From contig JAKCOZ010000217.1 of the NCBI GenBank assembly GCA_022605955.1, positions 343,821 through 407,820 on the forward strand: 64,000 bases of DNA. Direction: 5' to 3'. Below, in pieces: positions 33,700 through 46,000 of the stretch. Position numbers and translations under genes: made by a program. The first letter of the stretch is position 1. Each line of letters starts with the position of its first letter. This stretch comes from Rallus limicola. Lineage: Eukaryota > Chordata > Aves > Gruiformes > Rallidae. The notes below the pieces were generated by a model. The model did not search any database and was not told the DNA's origin. It saw only the letters and a program-made list of their open reading frames with translations.

Positions 33700-36600
33700 G
33701 TCCAGCAATAACTCCCAAAGTAAAGAAGCGAGGCCTGAAAGGCATAGCTTGTCTGAAACCTCCTAACAGGACAAACGAGCAGACACTGTCACTTTGGCTC
33801 TCAGCCTTTTCCTTTGCCTGGAAAGAGGGAACATGCCTGGAACCTGCTACGGTGCTTTTCTCGGCCCTAGCAGACTGCAGTTCAAAACATGCTAAACGTC
33901 CAGCAATAACTCCCAAAGTAAAGAAGCTAGGCCTGAAAGGCATAGCTTGTCTGAAACCTCCTAACAGGACACACGAGCAGACCCTGTCCCTTTGGCTCTC
34001 AGCCTTTTCCTTTGCCTGGAAAGAGGGAACATGCCTGGAACCTCCTACGGTGCTTTTCTCGGCCCTAGCAGACTGCAGTTCAAAACATGCTAAACGTCCA
34101 GCAATAACTCCCAAAGTAAAGAAGCTAGGCCTGAAAGGCATAGCTTGTCTGAAACCTCCTAACAGGACACACGAGCAGCCCCTGTCACTTTGGCTCTCAG
34201 CCTTTTCCTTTGCCTGGAAAGAGGGAACATGCCTGGAACCTCCTACGGTGCTTTTCTCGGCCCTAGCAGACTGCAGTTCAAAACATGCTAAACGTCCAGC
34301 AATAACTCCCAAAGTAAAGAAGCTAGGCCTGAAAGGCATAGCTTGTCTGAAACCTCCTAACAGGACACACGAGCAGACCCTGTCACTTTGGCTCTCAGCC
34401 TTTTACTTTGCCTGGAAAGAGGGAACATGCCTGGAACCTCCTACGGTGCTTTTCTCGGCCCTAGCAGACTGCAGTTCAAAACATGCTAAACGTCCAGCAA
34501 TAACTCCCAAAGTAAAGAAGCTAGGCCTGAAAGGCATTGCTTCTCTGAAACCTCCTAACAGGACACACAAGCAGACCCTGTCACTTTGGCTCTCAGCCTT
34601 TTCCTTTGCCTGGAAAGAGGGAACATGCCTGGAACCTCCTACGGTGCTTTTCTCGGCCCTAGCAGACTGCAGTTCAAAACATGCTAAACGTCCAGCAATA
34701 ACTCCCAAAGTAAAGAAGCTAGGACTGAAAGGCATAGCTTGTCTGAAACCTCCTAACAGGACACACAAGCAGACCCTGTCACTTTGGCTCTCAGCCTTTT
34801 CCTTTGCCTGGAAAGAGGGAACATGCCTGGAACCTCCTACGGTGCTTTTCTCGGCCCTAGCAGACTGCAGTTCAAAACATGCTAAACGTCCAGCAATAAC
34901 TCCCAAAGTAAAGAAGCTAGGCCTGAAAGGCATAGCTTGTCTGAAACCTCCTAACAGGACACACGAGCAGACCCTGTCACTTTGGCTCTCAGAATTTTCC
35001 TTTGCCTGGAAAGAGGGAACATGCCTGGAACCTCCTACGGTGCTTTTCTCGGCCCTAGCAGACTGCAGTTCAAAACATGCTAAACGTCCAGCAATAACTC
35101 CCAAAGTAAAGAAGCTAGGCCTGAAAGGCATAGCTTGTCTGAAACCTCCTAACAGGACACACGAGCAGACCCTGTCACTTTGGCTCTCAGCCTTTTCCTT
35201 TGCCTGGAAAGAGGGAACATGCCTGGAACCTCCTACGGTGCTTTTCTCGGCCCTAGCAGACTGCAGTTCAAAACATGCTAAACGTCCAGCAATAACTCCC
35301 AAAGTAAAGAAGCGAGGCCTGAAAGGCATAGCTTGTCTGAAACCTCCTAACAGGACAAACGAGCAGACACTGTCACTTTGGCTCTCAGCCTTTTCCTTTG
35401 CCTGGAAAGAGGGAACATGCCTGGAACCTGCTACGGTGCTTTTCTCGGCCCTAGCAGACTGCAGTTCAAAACACGCTAAACGTCCAGCAATAACTCCCAA
35501 AGTAAAGAAGCTAGGCCTGAAAGGCATAGCTTGTCTGAAACCTCCTAACAGGACACACGAGCAGACCCTGTCCCTTTGGCTCTCAGCCTTTTCCTTTGCC
35601 TGGAAAGAGGGAACATGCCTGGAACCTCCTACGGTGCTTTTCTCGGCCCTAGCAGACTGCAGTTCAAAACATGCTAAACGTCCAGCAATAACTCCCAAAG
35701 TAAAGAAGCTAGGCCTGAAAGGCATAGCTTTTCTGAAACCTCCTAACAGGACACACGAGCAGCCCCTGTCACTTTGGCTCTCAGCCTTTTCCTTTGCCTG
35801 GAAAGAGGGAACATGCCTGGAACCTCCTACGGTGCTTTTCTCGGCCCTAGCAGACTGCAGTTCAAAACATGCTAAACGTCCAGCAATAACTCCCAAAGTA
35901 AAGAAGCTAGGCCTGAAAGGCATAGCTTGTCTGAAACCTCCTAACAGGACACACGAGCAGACCCTGTCACTTTGGCTCTCAGCCTTTTCCTTTGCCTGGA
36001 AAGAGGGAACATGCCTGGAACCTCCTACGGTGCTTTTCTCGGCCCTAGCAGACTGCAGTTCAAAACATGCTAAACGTCCAGCAATAACTCCCAAAGTAAA
36101 GAAGCTAGGCCTGAAACGCATTGCTTCTCTGAAACCTCCTAACAGGACACACAAGCAGACCCTGTCACTTTGGCTCTCAGCCTTTTCCTTTGCCTGGAAA
36201 GAGGGAACATGCCTGGAACCTCCTACGGTGCTTTTCTCGGCCCTAGCAGACTGCAGTTCAAAACATGCTAAACGTCCAGCAATAACTCCCAAAGTAAAGA
36301 AGCTAGGACTGAAAGGCATAGCTTGTCTGAAACCTCCTAACAGGACACACAAGCAGACCCTGTCACTTTGGCTCTCAGCCTTTTCCTTTGCCTGGAAAGA
36401 GGGAACATGCCTGGAACCTCCTACGGTGCTTTTCTCGGCCCTAGCAGACTGCAGTTCAAAACATGCTAAACGTCCAGCAATAACTCCCAAAGTAAAGAAG
36501 CTAGGCCTGAAAGGCATAGCTTGTCTGAAACCTCCTAACAGGACACACGAGCAGACCCTGTCACTTTGGCTCTCAGCCTTTTCCTTTGCCTGGAAAGAGG

Positions 36601-37000
36601 GAACATGCCTGGAACCTCCTACGGTGCTTTTCTCGGCCCTAGCAGACTGCAGTTCAAAACATGCTAAACGTCCAGCAATAACTCCCAAAGTAAAGAAGCT
36701 AGGCCTGAAAGGCATAGCTTGTCTGAAACCTCCTAACAGGACACACGAGCAGACCCTGTCACTTTGGCTCTCAGCCTTTTCCTTTGCCTGGAAAGAGGGA
36801 ACATGCCTGGAACCTCCTACGGTGCTTTTCTCGGCCCTAGCAGACTGCAGTTCAAAACATGCTAAACGTCCAGCAATAACTCCCAAAGTAAAGAAGCGAG
36901 GCCTGAAAGGCATAGCTTGTCTGAAACCTCCTAACAGGACAAACGAGCAGACCCTGTCACTTTGGCTCTCAGCCTTTTCCTTTGCCTGGAAAGAGGGAAC
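33700..37000 (+). repeat. 8-monomer higher-order repeat (1,584 bp), about 2 copies
   Basis: Variants recur at 1,584 bp (8 x 198): GACAAACGAG around 33771, 35355 and 36939; GCATTGCTTC at 34534 and 36118; and a CCTGCTACGG variant near 33843 and 35427. The third AAACGAG copy lacks the linked ACACTG change, so the boundary falls near there. Edges are approximate. Confidence 0.84.
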
Positions 37001-40000
37001 ATGCCTGGAACCTCCTACGGTGCTTTTCTCGGCCCTAGCAGACTGCAGTTCAAAACATGCTAAACGTCCAGCAATAACTCCCAAAGTAAAGAAGCTAGGC
37101 CTGAAAGGCATAGCTTGTCTGAAACCTCCTAACAGGACACACGAGCAGACCCTGTCACTTTGGCTCTCAGCCTTTTCCTTTGCCTGGAAAGAGGGAACAT
37201 GCCTGGAACCTCCTACGGTGCTTTTCTCGGCCCTAGCAGACTGCAGTTCAAAACATGCTAAACGTCCAGCAATAACTCCCAAAGTAAAGAAGCTAGGCCT
37301 GAAAGGCATAGCTTGTCTGAAACCTCCTAACAGGACACACGAGCACACCCTGTCGCTTTGGCTCTCAGCCTTTTCCTTTGCCTGGAAAGAGGGAACATGC
37401 CTGGAACCTCCTACGGTGCTTTTCTCGGCCCTAGCAGACTGCAGTTCAAAACATGCTAAACGTCCAGCAATAACTCCCAAAGTAAAGAAGCTAGGCCTGA
37501 AAGGCATAGCTTGTCTGAAACCTCCTAACAGGACACACGAGCAGCCCCTGTCACTTTGGCTCTCAGCCTTTTCCTTTGCCTTGAAAGAGGGAACATGCCT
37601 GGAACCTCCTACGGTGCTTTTCTCGGCCCTAGCAGACTGCAGTTCAAAACATGCTAAACGTCCAGCAATAACTCCCAAAGTAAAGAAGCTAGGCCTGAAA
37701 GGCATAGCTTGTCTGAAACCTCCTAACAGGACACACGAGCAGACCCTGTCCCTTTGGCTCTCAGCCTTTTCCTTTGCCTGGAAAGAGGGAACATGCCTGG
37801 AACCTCCTACGGTGCTTTTCTCGGCCCTAGCAGACTGCAGTTCAAAACATGCTAAACGTCCAGCAATAACTCCCAAAGTAAAGAAGCTAGGCCTGAAAGG
37901 CATAGCTTGTCTGAAACCTCCTAACAGGACACACGAGCAGACCCTGTCGCTTTGGCTCTCAGCCTTTTCCTTTGCCTGGAAAGAGGGAACATGCCTGGAA
38001 CCTCCTACGGTGCTTTTCTCGGCCCTAGCAGACTGCAGTTCAAAACATGCTAAACGTCCAGCAATAACTCCCAAAGTAAAGAAGCTAGGCCTGAAAGGCA
38101 TAGCTTGTCTGAAACCTCCTAACAGGACACACGAGCAGACCCTGTCACTTTGGCTCTCAGCCTTTTCCTTTGCCTGGAAAGAGGGAACATGCCTGGAACC
38201 TCCTACGGTGCTTTTCTCGGCCCTAGCAGACTGCAGTTCAAAACATGCTAAACGTCCAGCAATAACTCCCAAAGTAAAGAAGCTAGGCATGAAAGGCATA
38301 GCTTGTCTGAAACCTCCTAACAGGACACACGAGCAGACCCTGTCACTTTGGCTCTCAGCCTTTTCCTTTGCCTGGAAAGAGGGAACATGCCTGGAACCTC
38401 CTACGGTGCTTTTCTCGGCCCTAGCAGACTGCAGTTCAAAACATGCTAAACGTCCAGCAATAACTCCCAAAGTAAAGAAGCTAGGCCTGAAAGGCATAGC
38501 TTGTCTGAAACCTCCTAACAGGACACACGAGCACACCCTGTCGCTTTGGCTCTCAGCCTTTTCCTTTGCCTGGAAAGAGGGAACATGCCTGGAACCTCCT
38601 ACGGTGCTTTTCTCGGCCCTAGCAGACTGCAGTTCAAAACATGCTAAACGTCCAGCAATAACTCCCAAAGTAAAGAAGCTAGGCCTGAAAGGCATAGCTT
38701 GTCTGAAACCTCCTAACAGGACACACGAGCAGACCCTGTCGCTTTGGCTCTCAGCCTTTTCCTTTGCCTGGAAAGAGGGAACATGCCTGGAACCTCCTAC
38801 GGTGCTTTTCTCGGCCCTAGCAGACTGCAGTTCAAAACATGCTAAACGTCCAGCAATAACTCCCAAAGTAAAGAAGCTAGGCCTGAAAGGCATAGCTTGT
38901 CTGAAACCTCCTAACAGGACACACGAGCACACCCTGTCGCTTTGGCTCTCAGCCTTTTCCTTTGCCTGGAAAGAGGGAACATGCCTGGAACCTCCTACGG
39001 TGCTTTTCTCGGCCCTAGCAGACTGCAGTTCAAAACATGCTAAACGTCCAGCAATAACTCCCAAAGTAAAGAAGCTAGGCCTGAAAGGCATAGCTTGTCT
39101 GAAACCTCCTAACAGGACACACGAGCAGACCCTGTCACTTTGGCTCTCAGCCTTTTCCTTTGCCTGGAAAGAGGGAACATGCCTGGAACCTCCTACGGTG
39201 CTTTTCTCGGCCCTAGCAGACTGCAGTTCAAAACATGCTAAACGTCCAGCAATAACTCCCAAAGTAAAGAAGCTAGGCCTGAAAGGCATAGCTTGTCTGA
39301 AACCTCCTAACAGGACACACGAGCAGACCCTGTCACTTTGGCTCTCAGCCTTTTCCTTTGCCTGGAAAGAGGGAACATGCCTGGAACCTCCTACGGTGCT
39401 TTTCTCGGCCCTAGCAGACTGCAGTTCAAAACATGCTAAACGTCCAGCAATAACTCCCAAAGTAAAGAAGCGAAGCCTGAAAGGCATAGCTTGTCTGAAA
39501 CCTGCTAACAGGACACACGAGCAGACCCTGTCGCTTTGGCTCTCAGCCTTTTCCTTTGCCTGGAAAGAGGGAACATGCCTGGAACCTCCTACGGTGCTTT
39601 TCTCGGCCCTAGCAGACTGCAGTTCAAAACATGCTAAACGTCCAGCAATAACTCCCAAAGTAAAGAAGCTAGGCCTGAAAGGCATAGCTTGTCTGAAACC
39701 TCCTAACAGGACACATGAGCAGACCCTGTCACTTTGGCTCTCAGCCTTTTCTTTGCGTTGAAAGAGGGAACATGCCTGGAACCTCCTACGGTGCTTTTCT
39801 CGGCCCTAGCAGACTGCAGTTCAAAACATGCTAAACGTCCAGCAATAACTCCCAAAGTAAAGAAGCGAGGCCTGAAAGGCATGGCTTGTCTGAAACCTGC
39901 TAACAGGACACACAAGCAGACCCTGTCGCTTTGGCTCTCAGCCTTTTCCTTTGCCTGGAAAGAGGGAACATGCCTGGAACCTCCTACGGTGCTTTTCTCG

Positions 40001-43000
40001 GCCCTAGCAGACTGCAGTTCAAAACATGCTAAACGTCCAGCAATAACTCCCAAAGTAAAGAAGCTAGGCCTGAAAGGCATAGCTTGTCTGAAACCTCCTA
40101 ACAGGACACATGAGCAGACCCTGTCACTTTGGCTCTCAGCCTTTTCCTTTGCCTGGAAAGAGGGAACATGCCTGGAACCTCCTACGGTGCTTTTCTCGGC
40201 CCTAGCAGACTGCAGTTCAAAACATGCTAAACGTCCAGCAATAACTCCCAAAGTAAAGAAGCTAGGCCTGAAAGGCATAGCTTGTCTGAAACCTCCTAAC
40301 AGGACACACGAGCAGACCCTGTCGCTTCGGCTCTCAGACTTTTCCTTTGCCTGGAAAGAGGGAACATGCCTGGAACCTCCTACGGTGCTTTTCTCGGCCC
40401 TAGCAGACTGCAGTTCAAAACATGCTAAACGTCCAGCAATAACTCCCAAAGTAAAAAAGCTAGGCTTGAAAGGCATAGCTTGTCTGAAACCTCCTAACAG
40501 GACACACGAGCAGACCCTGTCACTTTGGCTCTCAGCCTTTTCCTTTGCCTGGAAAGAGGGAACATGCCTGGAACCTCCTACGGTGCTTTTCTCGGCCCTA
40601 GCAGACTGCAGTTCAAAACATGCTAAACGTCCAGCAATAACTCCCAAAGTAAAGAAGCTAGGACTGAAAGGCATAGCTTGTCTGAAAACTCCTAACAGGA
40701 CACACGAGCAGACCCTGTCGCTTTGGCTCTCAGCCTTTTCCTTTGCCTGGAAAGAGGGAACATGCCTGGAACCTCCTACGGTGCTTTTCTCGGCCCTAGC
40801 AGACTGCAGTTCAAAACATGCTAAACGTCCAGCAATAACTCCCAAAGTAAAGAAGCTAGGCCTGAAAGGCATAGCTTCTCTGAAACCTCCTAACAGGACA
40901 CACAAGCAGACCCTGTCGCTTTGGCTCTCAGACTTTTCCTTTGCCTGGAAAGAGGGAACATGCCTGGAACCTCCTACTGTGCTTTACTCGGCCCTAGCAG
41001 ACTGCAGTTCAAAACATGCTAAACGTCCAGCAATAACTCCCAAAGTAAAGAAGCTAGGCCTGAAAGGCATAGCTTGTCTGAAACCTCCTAACAGGACACA
41101 CGAGCAGACCCTGTCCCTTTGGCTCTCAGCCTTTTCCTTTGCCTGGAAAGAGGGAACATGCCTGGAACCTCCTACGGTGCTTTTCTCGGCCCTAGCAGAC
41201 TGCAGTTCAAAACATGCTAAACGTCCAGCAATAACTCCCAAAGTAAAAAAGCTAGGCTTGAAAGGCATAGCTTGTCTGAAACCTCCTAACAGGACACACG
41301 AGCAGACCCTGTCACTTTGGCTCTCAGCCTTTTCCTTTGCCTGGAAAGAGGGAACATGCCTGGAACCTCCTACGGTGCTTTTCTCGGCCCTAGCAGACTG
41401 CAGTTCAAAACATGCTAAACGTCCAGCAATAACTCCCAAAGTAAAGAAGCTAGGACTGAAAGGCATAGCTTGTCTGAAAACTCCTAACAGGACACACGAG
41501 CAGACCCTGTCGCTTTGGCTCTCAGCCTTTTCCTTTGCCTGGAAAGAGGGAACATGCCTGGAACCTCCTACGGTGCTTTTCTCGGCCCTAGCAGACTGCA
41601 GTTCAAAACATGCTAAACGTCCAGCAATAACTCCCAAAGTAAAGAAGCTAGGCCTGAAAGGCATAGCTTGTCTGAAACCTCCTAACAGGACACACGAGCA
41701 GCCCCTGTCACTTTGGCTCTCAGCCTTTTCCTTTGCCTGGAAAGAGGGAACATGCCTGGAACCTCCTACGGTGCTTTTCTCGGCCCTAGCAGACTGCAGT
41801 TCAAAACATGCTAAACGTCCAGCAATAACTCCCAAAGTAAAGAAGCGAGGCCTGAATGGCATAGCTTGTCTGAAACCTCCTAACAGGACACACGAGCAGA
41901 CCCTGTCACTTTGGCTCTCAGCCTTTTCCTTTGCCTGGAAAGAGGGAACATGCCTGGAACCTCCTACGGTGCTTTTCTCGGCCCTAGCAGACTGCAGTTC
42001 AAAACATGCTAAACGTCCAGCAATAACTCCCAAAGTAAAGAAGCAAGGCCTGAAAGGCATAGCTTGTCTGAAACCTCCTAACAGGACACACGAGCAGACC
42101 CTGTCACTTTGGCTCTCAGCCTTTTCCTTTGCCTGGAAAGAGGGAACATGCCTGGAACCTCCTACGGTGCTTTTCTCGGCCCTAGCAGACTGCAGTTCAA
42201 AACATGCTAAACGTCCAGCAATAACTCCCAAAGTAAAGAAGCTAGGCCTGAAAGGCATAGCTTGTCTGAAACCTCCTAACAGGACAAACGAGCAGACACT
42301 GTCACTTTGGCTCTCAGCCTTTTCCTTTGCCTGGAAAGAGGGAACATGCCTGGAACCTCCTACGGTGCTTTTCTCGGCCCTAGCAGACTGCAGTTCAAAA
42401 CATGCTAAACGTCCAGCAATAACTCCCAAAGTAAAGAAGCTAGGCCTGAAAGGCATAGCTTGTCTGAAACCTCCTAACAGGACACACGAGCACACCCTGT
42501 CGCTTTGGCTCTCAGCCTTTTCCTTTGCCTGGAAAGAGGGAACATGCCTGGAACCTCCTACGGTGCTTTTCTCGGCCCTAGCAGACTGCAGTTCAAAACA
42601 TGCTAAACGTCCAGCAATAACTCCCAAAGTAAAGAAGCTAGGCCTGAAAGGCCTAGCTTGTCTGAAACCTCCTAACAGGACACACGAGCAGACCCTGTCA
42701 CTTTGGCTCTCAGCCTTTTCCTTTGCCTGGAAAGAGGGAACATGCCTGGAACCTCCTACGGTGCTTTTCTCGGCCCTAGCAGACTGCAGTTCAAAACATG
42801 CTAAACGTCCAGCAATAACTCCCAAAGTAAAGAAGCTAGGCCTGAAAGGCATAGCTTGTCTGAAACCTCCTAACAGGACACGCGAGCAGACCCTGTCACT
42901 TTGGCTCTCAGCCTTTTCCTTTGCCTGGAAAGAGGGAACATGCCTGGAACCTCCTACGGTGCTTTTCTCGGCCCTAGCAGACTGCAGTTCAAAACATGCT

Positions 43001-46000
43001 AAACGTCCAGCAATAACTCCCAAAGTAAAGAAGCGAAGCCTGAAAGGCATAGCTTGTCTGAAACCTGCTAACAGGACACACTAGCAGACCCTGTCGCTTT
43101 GGCTCTCAGCCTTTTCCTTTGCCTGGAAAGAGGGAACATGCCTGGAACCTCCTACGGTGCTTTTCTCGGCCCTAGCAGACTGCAGTTCAAAACATGCTAA
43201 ACGTCCAGCAATAACTCCCAAAGTAAAGAAGCTAGGCCTGAAAGGCATAGCTTGTCTGAAACCTCCTAACAGGACACACGAGCAGACCCTGTCCCTTTGG
43301 CTCTCAGCCTTTTCCTTTGCCTGGAAAGAGGGAACATGCCTGGAACCTCCTACGGTGCTTTTCTCGGCCCTAGCAGACTGCAGTTCAAAACATGCTAAAC
43401 GTCCAGCAATAACTCCCAAAGTAAAAAAGCTAGGCTTGAAAGGCATAGCTTGTCTGAAACCTCCTAACAGGACACACGAGCAGACCCTGTCACTTTGGCT
43501 CTCAGCCTTTTCCTTTGCCTGGAAAGAGGGAACATGCCTGGAACCTCCTACGGTGCTTTTCTCGGCCCTAGCAGACTGCAGTTCAAAACATGCTAAACGT
43601 CCAGCAATAACTCCCAAAGTAAAGAAGCTAGGACTGAAAGGCATAGCTTGTCTGAAAACTCCTAACAGGACACACGAGCAGACCCTGTCGCTTTGGCTCT
43701 CAGCCTTTTCCTTTGCCTGGAAAGAGGGAACATGCCTGGAACCTCCTACGGTGCTTTTCTCGGCCCTAGCAGACTGCAGTTCAAAACATGCTAAACGTCC
43801 AGCAATAACTCCCAAAGTAAAGAAGCTAGGCCTGAAAGGCATAGCTTCTCTGAAACCTCCTAACAGGACACACAAGCAGACCCTGTCGCTTTGGCTCTCA
43901 GACTTTTCCTTTGCCTGGAAAGAGGGAACATGCCTGGAACCTCCTACGGTGCTTAACTCGGCCCTAGCAGACTGCAGTTCAAAACATGCTAAACGTCCAG
44001 CAATAACTCCCAAAGTAAAGAAGCTAGGCCTGAAAGGCATAGCTTGTCTGAAACCTCCTAACAGGACACACGAGCAGACCCTGTCCCTTTGGCTCTCAGC
44101 CTTTTCCTTTACCTGGAAAGAGGGAACATGCCTGGAACCTCCTACGGTGCTTTTCTCGGCCCTAGCAGACTGCAGTTCAAAACATGCTAAACGTCCAGCA
44201 ATAACTCCCAAAGTAAAAAAGCTAGGCTTGAAAGGCATAGCTTGTCTGAAACCTCCTAACAGGACACACGAGCAGACCCTGTCACTTTGGCTCTCAGCCT
44301 TTTCCTTTGCCTGGAAAGAGGGAACATGCCTGGAACCTCCTACGGTGTTTTTCTCGGCCCTAGCAGACTGCAGTTCAAAACATGCTAAACGTCCAGCAAT
44401 AACTCCCAAAGTAAAGAAGCTAGGACTGAAAGGCATAGCTTGTCTGAAACCTGCTAACAGGACACACGAGCAGACCCTGTCGCTTTGGCTCTCAGCCTTT
44501 TCCTTTGCCTGGAAAGAGGGAACATGCCTGGAACCTCCTACGGTTCTTTTCTCGGCCCTAGCAGACTGCAGTTCAAAACATGCTAAACGTCCAGCAATAA
44601 CTCCCAAAGTAAAGAAGCTAGGCCTGAAAGGCATAGCTTGTCTGAAACCTCCTAACAGGACACATGAGCAGACCCTGTCACTTTGGCTCTCAGCCTTTTC
44701 CTTTGCCTGGAAAGAGGGAACATGCCTGGAACCTCCTACGGTGCTTTTCTCGGCCCTAGCAGACTGCAGTTCAAAACATGCTAAACGTCCAGCAATAACT
44801 CCCAAAGTAAAGAAGCGAGGCCTGAAAGGCATAGCTTGTCTGAAACCTCCTAACCGGACACACGAGCAGACCCTGTCGCTTTGGCTCTCAGCCTTTTCCT
44901 TTGCCTGGAAAGAGGGAACATGCCTGGAACCTCCTACGGTGCTTTTCTCGGCCCTAGCAGACTGCAGTTCAAAACATGCTAAACGTCCAGCAATAACTCC
45001 CAAAGTAAAGAAGCGAGGCCTGAAAGGCATAGCTTGTCTGAAACCTCCTAACAGGACACACGAGCAGACCCTGTCACTTTGGCTCTCAGCCTTTTCCTTT
45101 GCCTGGAAAGAGGGAACATGCCTGGAACCTCCTACGGTGCTTTTCTCGGCCCTAGCAGACTGCAGTTCAAAACATGCTAAACGTCCAGCAATAACTCCCA
45201 AAGTAAAGAAGCTAGGCCTGAAAGGCATAGCTTGTCTGAAACCTCCTAACAGGACAAACGAGCAGACACTGTCACTTTGGCTCTCAGCCTTTTCCTTTGC
45301 CTGGAAAGAGGGAACATGCCTGGAACCTCCTACGGTGCTTTTCTCGGCCCTAGCAGACTGCAGTTCAAAACATGCTAAACGTCCAGCAATAACTCCCAAA
45401 GTAAAGAATCTAGGCATGAAAGGCATAGCTTGTCTGAAACCTCCTAACAGGACACACGAGCAGACCCTGTCACTTTGGCTCTCAGCCTTTTCCTTTGCCT
45501 GGAAAGAGGGAACATGCCTGGAACCTCCTACGGTGCTTTTCTCGGCCCTAGCAGACTGCAGTTCAAAACATGCTAAACGTCCAGCAATAACTCCCAAAGT
45601 AAAGAAGCTAGGCCTGAAAGGCATAGCTTGTCTGAAACCTCCTAACAGGACACACGAGCAGACCCTGTCACTTTGGCTCTCAGCCTTTTCCTTTGCCTGG
45701 AAAGAGGGAACATGCCTGGAACCTCCTACGGTGCTTTTCTCGGCCCTAGCAGACTGCAGTTCAAAACATGCTAAACGTCCAGCAATAACTCCCAAAGTAA
45801 AGAAGCTAGGCCTGAAAGGCATAGCTTGTCTGAAACCTCCTAACAGGACACACGAGCAGACCCTGTCACTTTTGCTCTCAGCCTTTTCCTTTGCCTGGAT
45901 AGAGGGAACATGCCTGGAACCTCCTACGGTGCTTTTCTCGGCCCTAGCAGACTGCAGTTCAAAACATGCTAAACGTCCAGCAATAACTCCCAAAGTAAAG

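Noticed and set aside
27743..34339. Giant minus-strand frames in the satellite (repeats starting MPFRPSFFTLGV)
   Set aside because: Same cause on the other strand. They overlap the plus-strand frames completely and have no independent support.
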